DNA from: DATFEN01 sp035691285
GTDB lineage: Bacteria > Acidobacteriota > Vicinamibacteria > Fen-336
Length of the DNA stretch: 14,437 nt
Assembly (NCBI GenBank): GCA_035691285.1
Contig: DASSJI010000112.1
Span: 1-14,437 of the forward strand
Direction: 5' to 3'
Under the pieces are notes generated by a model, which was not told the origin of the DNA, did no database searches, and saw nothing but the letters and a program-made list of their open reading frames with translations. A program made the translations under genes and the position numbers. Positions 7,093-13,642 of this stretch are shown here, one piece after another. How positions within the stretch are numbered: position 1 is the first letter of the stretch; each line of letters opens with the position of its first letter.

Positions 7093-7147
7093 CGACTGCG
7101 ACCCGAGGTCCGCAGCGGGCCGCGACGGGACCACTCGCAGCGTCAGC
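7088..7147. terminator. Long hairpin spanning the vapC / glgP convergent ends
   Basis: GCTGACG-A-CTGCGA (7088-7101) pairs with TCGCAGCGTCAGC (7135-7147): 13 pairs with one bulged A at 7095. Inside it, GGTCC (7107-7111) can pair with GGACC (7128-7132). The structure covers both stop codons and could form in either transcript, so it is a candidate bidirectional terminator. There is no T-tract. Confidence 0.5.
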
Positions 7148-9614
7148 CGGAGACGGATCGGTCGAGCGGGAGGGCGTTCCAGATCTCGCTCGCGTACTCG
7201 CGGGTCGTGCGATCGCTCGAGAAGGCCCCCGCCCGGGCGACGCTGAGTATCGATTTCCGCCACCACTCGCTCGGCCGTGCATACGCGGCGCCGGCGCGCT
7301 CCTGGCACGCCGCGTAGGCGGCGAAGTCGGCGCACAGCAGGTACCGGTCCTCGCCGGTGAGGGCCTCCAGGAGGGGACGGAAGAGCCCCGGCCAGCGCTG
7401 CTCGAAGGGCCCGTGGGCGACCGTGTCGACGACGCGTCGAAGCTCGGCGTCGGCTTCGAGGAACGCCTGCGGCGAGTAGCCGTTCGAACGCAGGCGCGCC
7501 GCCTGCTCGGCGTCCAGTCCGAACAGGAACATGTTGTCGACTCCGATGGCGTCGCGGATCTCGACGTTGGCGCCGTCGAGGGTCCCGATGATCAGCCCGC
7601 CGTTCAGCACCGCCTTCATGTTCCCCGTGCCCGAGGCTTCGGTCCCGGCCGTGGAGATCTGCTCGGACAGGTCGCAGGCGGGGAAGACCAGCTCGGCCAG
7701 CGAGACCGAGTAGTTCGGCAGGAACACCACCTGCAGACGCCCCCGCGCGGCGGGATCCCCGTTGACCAGCTCCGCCACGGCGTGGATGAAGCGGATGACG
7801 AGCTTGGCCATGAAGTAGCCCGGCGCCGCCTTGCCCGCGAACAGCACGGTGCGCGGGGGCGAGACCGCGACGCCGTCCCGGAGGCGCAGCCAGAGGGCGA
7901 CCGCGTGGAGCGCGTTCAGGAGCTGCCGCTTGTACTCGTGGATGCGCTTGACCTGGCAGTCGAACAGGCTCTCCGGGTCCAGCGCGAGGCCCCAGGCCTT
8001 GCGGGCGCGCTCGGCCAGGACGGTCTTGTTGACGCGCCGCAGCGCGCTCCACTCGGCCTGGAAGGCCGCGTCCTCGGCGCGCGGCGCGAGGCGCTGCAGC
8101 TCATCCAGGTTCCGCGCCCAGCCGGACCCGATCGCGGCGCTGATCAGGAGCGCCAGGCCGGGGTTCGCCTGGAGCAGCCAGCGCCGGGGCGTGATGCCGT
8201 TGGTCTTGTTGTTGATGCGGCCGGGCAGCGCCCGGTCGAGCTCGGCGAACGTCGACTCCTTCAGGATCCGTGTGTGGAGCGCGGCCACGCCGTTGACCGA
8301 ATGGCTCCCCACGAAGCCGAGGTGCGCCATGCGCACGGTCTCGGAGGCGTCGAGGATGGCCGCCGCCTCGATGCGCCCGGGATCGACGCCCCGAGTCGCG
8401 AGGTCTGCGCGGAAGCGGCGGTCGATCTCCGCGATGATCTCGAAGTGCCGCGGCAGGAGCCGCCGCATCAGGTCGCCGGGCCAGCGCTCCAGCGCCTCGG
8501 GCAGCACCGTGTGGTTCGTGTAGCCGAAGACCCGCTGGACCAGCTCCCAGGCCGGCTCCCACCCGAGCTGCCCCTCGTCGACGAGCAGGCGCATCAGTTC
8601 CGGGATCGCCAGCACCGGGTGCGTGTCGTTGAGCTGGATCGCGACCTTCTCGGGCAGCTCTTCCAGGCGCCGGAGGCGGTTCTTCAGGTAGCGGCGCAGG
8701 ACGTCCTGGAGCGTCGCCGAGACGAAGAAGTACTGCTGCTTGAGGCGCAGCTCCTTGCCGGCGTACTGGTCGTCGGGCGGGTAGAGGACCTTGGAGATGT
8801 TCTCGGTCCGGGTCTTGTCCTCGACGGCGCGCACGTACTCGCCGGCGTTGAAGCTCGAGAGGTCGAACTCGCGGCTCGACTTGGCCGACCACAGCCGCAG
8901 CGTGTTCACGACGTCGTTGCCGAAGCCCGCCACGGGCGTGTCGTAGGCCATCGCCCACACCTCGTCCGCGTCGACCCAGCGGACCCGCGCGCGGCCCTCG
9001 GCGTCGCGGTAGTGCTCGGCCCGGCCGTAGAACCGCACTGGAAACAGCAGGTCGGAGCGCGGGATCTCCCAGGGGTTCTCGTAGCGCAGCCAGTTGTCGG
9101 GAGCCTCGACCTGCCCGCCGTCCTGGATCTTCTGCTGGAAGATGCCGTACTCGTAGCGGATGCCGTAGCCATAGAAGGGAAGCCCGAGGGTGGCGGCCGA
9201 GTCCATGATGCACGCGGCCAGCCGACCCAGGCCTCCGTTGCCGAGGCCCGCGTCCCACTCCTGGTCGTGGAGCGCCTCGAGGTCGTAGCCCAGGCGCCGC
9301 ATGGCGGCGGTGCACGCGTCGCGGGCGCCGAGGTTGATCACGTTGTGGACGAGCGCGCGGCCCATCAGGAACTCGAGGGACAGGTAGTAGACCCGCTTGA
9401 CGTCCGCCTGGTAGTAGGCGCTCTGGGTGCGGAACCAGCGCTCCATGAGGCGGTCGCGCACGGCGAACGCCAGCGCGCGATAGACGTCGAGCCGGGTGGC
9501 GGTGTACTGGTCCTTCGCCACCGAGTACATCATGCGGCGGGAGAAAGCCTCGACGAAGCCCGCCTCGTCGAGGCTCCCCGGCGCCGGCGTCGGGATGAGG
9601 GGCGTCTTCGGCAC
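7143..9614 (-). CDS. glgP: Glycogen/starch alpha-glucan phosphorylase
   Basis: This 823-residue, full-length GT35 phosphorylase releases glucose-1-phosphate from alpha-1,4-glucans with phosphate. The PLP-binding lysine is K667 in EASGTGNMK (659-667), followed by the LIIGTLDGANVEI segment. Other conserved segments are YYLSLEFLMGR (76-86), GLGNGGLGRLAAC (123-135), QLNDTHPVLAIPEL (327-340), YTNHTVLPEALE (365-376), the GRINNKTNGITPRRWL segment (465-480), VKRIHEYKRQLLN (555-567) and AGKAAPGY (593-600). The start is a GTG at 9614-9612, with GGAGG four bases upstream. It is divergent from the BMC-fold gene by only 91 bases, so their control regions overlap. The N-terminal allosteric region of animal enzymes is absent, as is usual in bacteria. 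Confidence 0.97.
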   Translation of the reverse strand: MPKTPLIPTPAPGSLDEAGFVEAFSRRMMYSVAKDQYTATRLDVYRALAFAVRDRLMERWFRTQSAYYQADVKRVYYLSLEFLMGRALVHNVINLGARDACTAAMRRLGYDLEALHDQEWDAGLGNGGLGRLAACIMDSAATLGLPFYGYGIRYEYGIFQQKIQDGGQVEAPDNWLRYENPWEIPRSDLLFPVRFYGRAEHYRDAEGRARVRWVDADEVWAMAYDTPVAGFGNDVVNTLRLWSAKSSREFDLSSFNAGEYVRAVEDKTRTENISKVLYPPDDQYAGKELRLKQQYFFVSATLQDVLRRYLKNRLRRLEELPEKVAIQLNDTHPVLAIPELMRLLVDEGQLGWEPAWELVQRVFGYTNHTVLPEALERWPGDLMRRLLPRHFEIIAEIDRRFRADLATRGVDPGRIEAAAILDASETVRMAHLGFVGSHSVNGVAALHTRILKESTFAELDRALPGRINNKTNGITPRRWLLQANPGLALLISAAIGSGWARNLDELQRLAPRAEDAAFQAEWSALRRVNKTVLAERARKAWGLALDPESLFDCQVKRIHEYKRQLLNALHAVALWLRLRDGVAVSPPRTVLFAGKAAPGYFMAKLVIRFIHAVAELVNGDPAARGRLQVVFLPNYSVSLAELVFPACDLSEQISTAGTEASGTGNMKAVLNGGLIIGTLDGANVEIRDAIGVDNMFLFGLDAEQAARLRSNGYSPQAFLEADAELRRVVDTVAHGPFEQRWPGLFRPLLEALTGEDRYLLCADFAAYAACQERAGAAYARPSEWWRKSILSVARAGAFSSDRTTREYASEIWNALPLDRSVSG

Positions 9615-9705
9615 GGCACCTCCGGCCGGCCGGGATTATGGACCGGGACGGCGCAGGCGGGTTTTCGGTTTGACGGGCGTCGGCAGCCGCGGCTAACGTC
9701 AGGCC
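9615..9705 (+). promoter_or_regulatory. Shared divergent promoter region glgP / BMC-fold operon
   Basis: In these 91 bases a plus-strand promoter can be proposed: TTGACG at 9670-9675 and TAACGT at 9694-9699, 18 bases apart. This would start transcription at about the GTG at 9706 and give a leaderless message, as for vapB. On the minus strand a -10-like CATAAT (9640-9635) could serve glgP, but no -35 matches well. Confidence 0.4.
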
Positions 9706-10341
9706 GTGCCGGCTCCAGAGATCACGCTGCGCAGCTACGTCTTCCTCGACCGGATGCAGGACCAGCTCGCCGGCTTCATCGGCACGACCGCTCGCGGCTT
9801 CCTGCCCGTGCCCGGAGTCGCCTCCTGCTTCATCGAGACCGCTCCGGGGCTCGTGATCAACCGGCTGACCGACGTGGCCCTGAAGGCCACCGCGGTGACG
9901 CCGGGCATCATGGTCGTCGAGCGGTCGTTCGGGCTCCTGGAGGTCCACCATCCGGACCAGGGCCAGGTGCAGCTCGCCGGCAAGGCGGTCCTCCAGTATC
10001 TGAAGTGCGCGGAAGGCGACCGCCTCCGGCCGCGGGTCGTCTCCCAGGAGGTCATCCGCGGCGTCGAGCCGTACCACGCACAGATCCTGAACAAGATGCG
10101 CTTTGGCGACATGCTGATCGCCGGCGAGTCGCTGTTCATCTTCGAGGTGGAGCCGGCGGGATACGTGGCGTTCGCCGCCAACGAGGCGCTCAAGGCCGCC
10201 AGGGTGAAGCTGATCGACGCGTCCCTCTTCGGCGCCTTCGGCCGGCTCTATCTCTCGGGGCCCGAGGCCCAGATCGACACCGCCCAGGAGGCCGCACGGC
10301 GGGCGATCGAGGGCATCGCGGGACGCGAGGGCCCGGGGTGA
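9706..10341 (+). CDS. Tandem BMC-domain (microcompartment shell-type) protein
   Basis: This 211-residue protein contains two divergent copies of the bacterial microcompartment fold. Copy 1 is about residues 38-100 (CFIETAPGLVINRLTDVALKA, then VVERSFGLLEV). Copy 2 is about 140-205 (FIFEVEPAGYVAFAANEALKA, then LIDASLFGAFGRLYLSG). Both follow the BMC pattern of strand, E-x-x-G, helix with A-D/N-x-A-L-K-A, and second strand. Tandem (BMC-T) proteins form trimeric pseudohexamers. The start is a GTG at 9706 with almost no leader. Its TGA overlaps the next gene's GTG as GTGA. No other shell protein, pentamer vertex protein or compartment enzyme is in the window, so this is an orphan shell-type protein. 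It may form a different assembly or act as an adaptor for the downstream protein; that is inference. Confidence 0.85.
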   Translation: MPAPEITLRSYVFLDRMQDQLAGFIGTTARGFLPVPGVASCFIETAPGLVINRLTDVALKATAVTPGIMVVERSFGLLEVHHPDQGQVQLAGKAVLQYLKCAEGDRLRPRVVSQEVIRGVEPYHAQILNKMRFGDMLIAGESLFIFEVEPAGYVAFAANEALKAARVKLIDASLFGAFGRLYLSGPEAQIDTAQEAARRAIEGIAGREGPG

Positions 10342-13292
10342 CATCGCCGCGCTCCAGCTTCCTCCGCGAGCACCGCTTCCAGGACTTCCACGACCTCATG
10401 CGGCACCGCGTCATGGAGGTGCTGCTGGTGGCGAGCCCCTACGACTCGTTCATCCTGGAGGAGGCCGGGCAGCTCAGCGAGCGCGTGCTCGGCGAGTTCC
10501 GGAATCTCGACCTGCACTACGGCCCGGGCATCACGGGCGTCTCGACCGGCGCCGAGGCCCTCGAGCTGGCCCGCGGCGAGCGCCGCTTCGACCTCATCAT
10601 CACCGCGCCCCGGCTCGCCGACATGACCGGGCCCGAGCTGGCCCTGCGCGTCCGCGAGGCCGGCCTCGCCGTGCCGGTGATCCTGCTGGCCTTCGACGCC
10701 CAGGAGCTCAAGGACACCCTGGCGCGGAGCGACCTCTCGGGCGTGGAGCGCTCCTTCCTGTGGCAGGGCGACGCCCGCATCCTGCTCGCGATCGTGAAGT
10801 GCGTCGAGGACCGGAGGAACGTCGACCACGACGCCGGCGCGGTGGGCGTGCAGGTCATCATCCTGATCGAGGACAACGTCCGCTACTACTCCTCGTTCCT
10901 CCCGACGATCTACGCCGAGCTCCTCCATCACTCCCAGAGGCTGATCGCCGAGGGCGTGAACCTCTCCCAGAAGATCATGCGCATGCGCGCCCGCCCCAAG
11001 ATCCTGCTGTGCGGGACCTACGAGGAGGCCTGGCAGGCCTTCATCCGCCACCAGGAGGTGCTGCTCGGGGTCGTCTCCGACGTGGAGTTCCCCCGCGAGG
11101 GGAGCTGGTCGCCGGAGGCGGGGCTCGCGTTCGCGAGGAGCGTCAAGGAGCTGTGGCCCGACGTGCCGGTGCTGCTGCAGTCGTCGCGGCCCGAGAACGA
11201 GGCGCTCGCGCTGGGCGCGGGCGCCGAGTTCCTCCTCAAGGGATCGCCGCTGCTGCTGAACGACCTGAGGCGCTTCATGCTGGCGAACTTCGGGTTCGGC
11301 GACTTCGTGTTCCGCCGTCCGGGCGGCTCCGAGGTCGCGCGGGCCGCGGACCTGCGGTCGCTCGAGGAGGCGCTCCATCGCGTGCCCGCCGAGAGCCTCG
11401 CCTACCACGCCGAGCGCAACCACTTCTCGAAGTGGCTGAAGGCGCGCACGGAGTTCGCCCTGGCCCACGAGCTCCGGCCCCACAAGGTGTCGGACTTCGC
11501 CACGGTCGAGGACCTTCGCCAGACGCTGATCCGGGCGATCGCCGAGTACCGGCGCGAGCGCGACCAGGCCGTGGTGGCGGACTTCGACCGCGACACCTTC
11601 GACGGCAGCGCCGAGATGTACCGCATCGGCGGCGGATCCCTGGGGGGCAAGGCCCGCGGGCTGGCCTTCGTGCGCCGCCTCCTCGCCGAGTCCGGGCTGA
11701 GCCGGGCCTTCGCCGGGGTTGCGGTCCGCGTCCCGCCCGCCCTCGTGCTCGCCACCGACGTGTTCGACCGCTTCCTGGACCTGAACGACCTCCGGGACTT
11801 CGCGATCGCCGCCGAGGACGACCGCGAGCTCCGCGGCCGCTTCCTGGCCGCCGAGTTCCCCGAGGACGCGCGCCGGGACCTGGCGGCCTACCTGCGGCGG
11901 GCCCGCCATCCCCTCGCCGTGCGCTCGTCGAGCATCCTCGAGGACTCGCAGCACCAGCCGTTCACTGGCGTCTACGAGACGCTGATGCTGCCCAACGTGC
12001 ACGCCTCGGACGAGGTGCGCCTCGAGCAGCTCGTGGGCGCGGTGAAGCGGGTCTACGCCTCCACCTTCTCGGTCCAGGCCAAGGCCTACATCCGCGCCAC
12101 CCCGTTCCGCCTGGAGGAAGAGAGGATGGCGGTGATCGTCCAGCGGGTCGTGGGCGCGGCGCACGGCGGCCGCTTCTATCCGCACTTCGCCGGCGTCGCG
12201 CGCTCCTGGAACTTCTACCCCACGCCGCCGCTCCAGGCCGGGGACGGCATCGCGGCGGTGGGCCTGGGCCTCGGCCGGACCGTGGTGGAGGGTGGAACCT
12301 GCCTGCGCTTCTGCCCGCGCCACCCGCGGCATCTCGTCCAGTTCTCGTCCGTCGAGGACCTGCTGCGGAACTCGCAGCGCGGCTTCTGGGCCGTGGACCT
12401 CTCCCGGGACTCGCCCGCGGACGAGGCCGAGGCCGGGGAGACCTTCTACGGCCTCGATGCCGCCGAGGCGGACGGCACGCTGGCCGCGGTGGCCTCGACG
12501 CACTCGCCGGAGAACGACGCGGTGTACGACGGCGTCTCCCGGCCCGGACAGCGCCTCGTCAGCTTCGCGCCGATCCTCAAGCACGGCGAGTTCCCGCTCG
12601 CCGCGATCCTCGACCGCCTGCTCGGGATCGGCGGCTGGGGGATGGGTGCGCCCGTCGAGATCGAGTTCGCCGCGGACCTCTCGACGGCGCCCGGCGCACC
12701 GAGGGAGTTCGCGGTCCTGCAGCTCCGGCCGCTGGCCCTCGCGCGGGAGAGCGACGAGCTGGTCATCGACTGCCGCGATCCCGAGCGGATCCTCTGCCGC
12801 AGCCGGAGCGTCCTCGGCAACGGCCGCGTCGAGGACATCCGCGACGTCGTCGTGGTCGACAGGCATCGCTTCGAGCGGGCCCGCAGCCAGACGACCGCCC
12901 AGGAGCTGGGCCGCTTCAACGCGGACCTGGCTGCGCGGGGCGCGCCCTACCTCCTGATCGGCGTGGGCCGCTGGGGCTCCGCCGACCCCTGGCTCGGCAT
13001 CCCGGTCACCTGGGACCAGATCTCCGGCGCGCGGGTGATCGTCGAGGCGGGCCTCGAGGACATCAAGGTGGCCCCGTCCCAGGGCACCCACTTCTTCCAG
13101 AACCTCACCTCCTTCAACGTCGGGTACTTCACCGTGAACCCCGACGCCGGCGACGGCTTCCTGGACTGGGACTGGCTCCTCGCTCAGCCCGCCGAGCGCG
13201 AGACCTCCTGCGTGCGGCACCTGCACCTCGAGCGGCCGCTCGTGGTCGAGATGAACGGCCGGCGCAACGAGGGCGTGGTCCTCAAGGCGTGA
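10338..13292 (+). CDS. Double receiver-domain protein with PEP-synthase-type ATP-grasp domain
   Basis: This 984-residue cytoplasmic protein starts at the GTG at 10338, which overlaps the BMC gene stop. The N-terminal REHRFQDFHDLMRHRV leads into receiver-like domain 1 (about 27-158). There the phospho-Asp position reads alanine in DLIITAPRLADMTG (85-98), so it is a pseudo-receiver. Receiver 2 (about 171-316) keeps the acidic pair E178/D179, phospho-acceptor D248 in GVVSDVEFP, S282/S283 and K301. Its first helix region is extended by some 25 residues. A conserved linker (317-425) precedes a PPDK/PEP-synthase N-terminal ATP-binding domain (about 428-800). That domain has GGGSLGGKARG (431-441), VRSSSILEDS (528-537), FTGVYETLML (542-551), MAVIVQRVV (597-605), GLGLGRTVVEGG (642-653) and VLQLRPL (793-799). 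The phospho-histidine and PEP/pyruvate barrel domains are absent. A 185-residue tail with IGVGRWGSADPWLGIPV and DPSQGTHFFQNLTS-like sequence replaces them. It is annotated in the databases, as far as I recall, only as a PEP/pyruvate-binding-domain protein. Its activity is unknown. Confidence 0.88.
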   Translation: MTSPRSSFLREHRFQDFHDLMRHRVMEVLLVASPYDSFILEEAGQLSERVLGEFRNLDLHYGPGITGVSTGAEALELARGERRFDLIITAPRLADMTGPELALRVREAGLAVPVILLAFDAQELKDTLARSDLSGVERSFLWQGDARILLAIVKCVEDRRNVDHDAGAVGVQVIILIEDNVRYYSSFLPTIYAELLHHSQRLIAEGVNLSQKIMRMRARPKILLCGTYEEAWQAFIRHQEVLLGVVSDVEFPREGSWSPEAGLAFARSVKELWPDVPVLLQSSRPENEALALGAGAEFLLKGSPLLLNDLRRFMLANFGFGDFVFRRPGGSEVARAADLRSLEEALHRVPAESLAYHAERNHFSKWLKARTEFALAHELRPHKVSDFATVEDLRQTLIRAIAEYRRERDQAVVADFDRDTFDGSAEMYRIGGGSLGGKARGLAFVRRLLAESGLSRAFAGVAVRVPPALVLATDVFDRFLDLNDLRDFAIAAEDDRELRGRFLAAEFPEDARRDLAAYLRRARHPLAVRSSSILEDSQHQPFTGVYETLMLPNVHASDEVRLEQLVGAVKRVYASTFSVQAKAYIRATPFRLEEERMAVIVQRVVGAAHGGRFYPHFAGVARSWNFYPTPPLQAGDGIAAVGLGLGRTVVEGGTCLRFCPRHPRHLVQFSSVEDLLRNSQRGFWAVDLSRDSPADEAEAGETFYGLDAAEADGTLAAVASTHSPENDAVYDGVSRPGQRLVSFAPILKHGEFPLAAILDRLLGIGGWGMGAPVEIEFAADLSTAPGAPREFAVLQLRPLALARESDELVIDCRDPERILCRSRSVLGNGRVEDIRDVVVVDRHRFERARSQTTAQELGRFNADLAARGAPYLLIGVGRWGSADPWLGIPVTWDQISGARVIVEAGLEDIKVAPSQGTHFFQNLTSFNVGYFTVNPDAGDGFLDWDWLLAQPAERETSCVRHLHLERPLVVEMNGRRNEGVVLKA

Positions 13293-13570
13293 CGACGATC
13301 CGACGGCTGCCTTCGAAGATCCGCCTGCCGTTCAACTTCGTCATCCGCGTCGTCCTCACGTCGGACCGGGAGATGCTCGACGCCATGGACGAGGACGACC
13401 GCAGCGAGCTGGCCGACGGGCTCTGGGACGTCGACAGCCGGACGATCTACGTGCGCCGCAGCCTCGGCTTCAAGCGGAAGGCCGAGGTGCTCGGCCACGA
13501 GCTCGACCACGCTCTGAACGACTGGCGCCATTGGGTCCGGGACACGCTCGAGCAGGGGCGCTTGCCTTGA
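13289..13570 (+). CDS. Small putative zincin metalloprotease (HELDH)
   Basis: This 93-residue protein starts at the GTG at 13289, overlapping the stop of the receiver/ATP-grasp gene as GTGA, so it is almost certainly in the same operon and translationally coupled. The chain has an N-terminal alpha/beta part with strand FNFVIRVVLTS (16-26), a strand DSRTIYVRRS (49-58) and then a helix with EVLGHELDHALNDW (66-79). HELDH (70-74) matches the HExxH zinc site of zincins. D78, four residues after the second His, or an acidic residue further on could be the third ligand. It is very short for a protease, about a minimal zincin core. It has no signal peptide or membrane segment. It may process a partner from its operon, or may be a catalytically idle zinc-binding domain. 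The family is not recognised. Confidence 0.75.
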   Translation: MTTIRRLPSKIRLPFNFVIRVVLTSDREMLDAMDEDDRSELADGLWDVDSRTIYVRRSLGFKRKAEVLGHELDHALNDWRHWVRDTLEQGRLP

Positions 13571-13624
13571 CCACGGGACCGTGGGGGGTGCCCATGAGCC
13601 GGCTCCAGCTCGTCGCGACGAGCT
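13571..13624. terminator. Two hairpins between convergent genes
   Basis: The short gap after the zincin gene holds CCACGGGACCGTGG (13571-13584), a 5-6 bp hairpin directly after the stop codon. It also holds a perfect 18-base palindrome AGCTCGTCGCGACGAGCT (13607-13624) just ahead of the convergent GH130 stop at 13645-13643. Neither has a T-tract. They may end both transcripts; a perfect palindrome could alternatively be a protein-binding site. Confidence 0.45.
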
Positions 13625-13642
13625 CGGGATCCTGGCGGAACC

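Noticed and set aside
6972..10337. A long plus-strand open frame running upstream in phase with the 10338 gene, giving an apparent 2106-residue protein
   Set aside because: This part lies antisense to glycogen phosphorylase and across the BMC gene in another phase. Its residues are arginine/valine-rich with no motif. The real protein begins at the GTG overlapping the BMC stop.
9706..10341. Evidence for a full metabolic microcompartment operon
   Set aside because: No aldehyde dehydrogenase, diol dehydratase, glycyl radical enzyme, carboxysome enzyme, vertex protein or second shell gene is present in the window.
10248..13226. A 992-codon stop-free frame on the minus strand opposite the receiver/ATP-grasp gene
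   Set aside because: Its composition is low-complexity (rich in H, R, E, V, A) and it mirrors the codon periodicity of the plus-strand gene in a GC-rich genome. No domain is recognisable. It is an antisense shadow.
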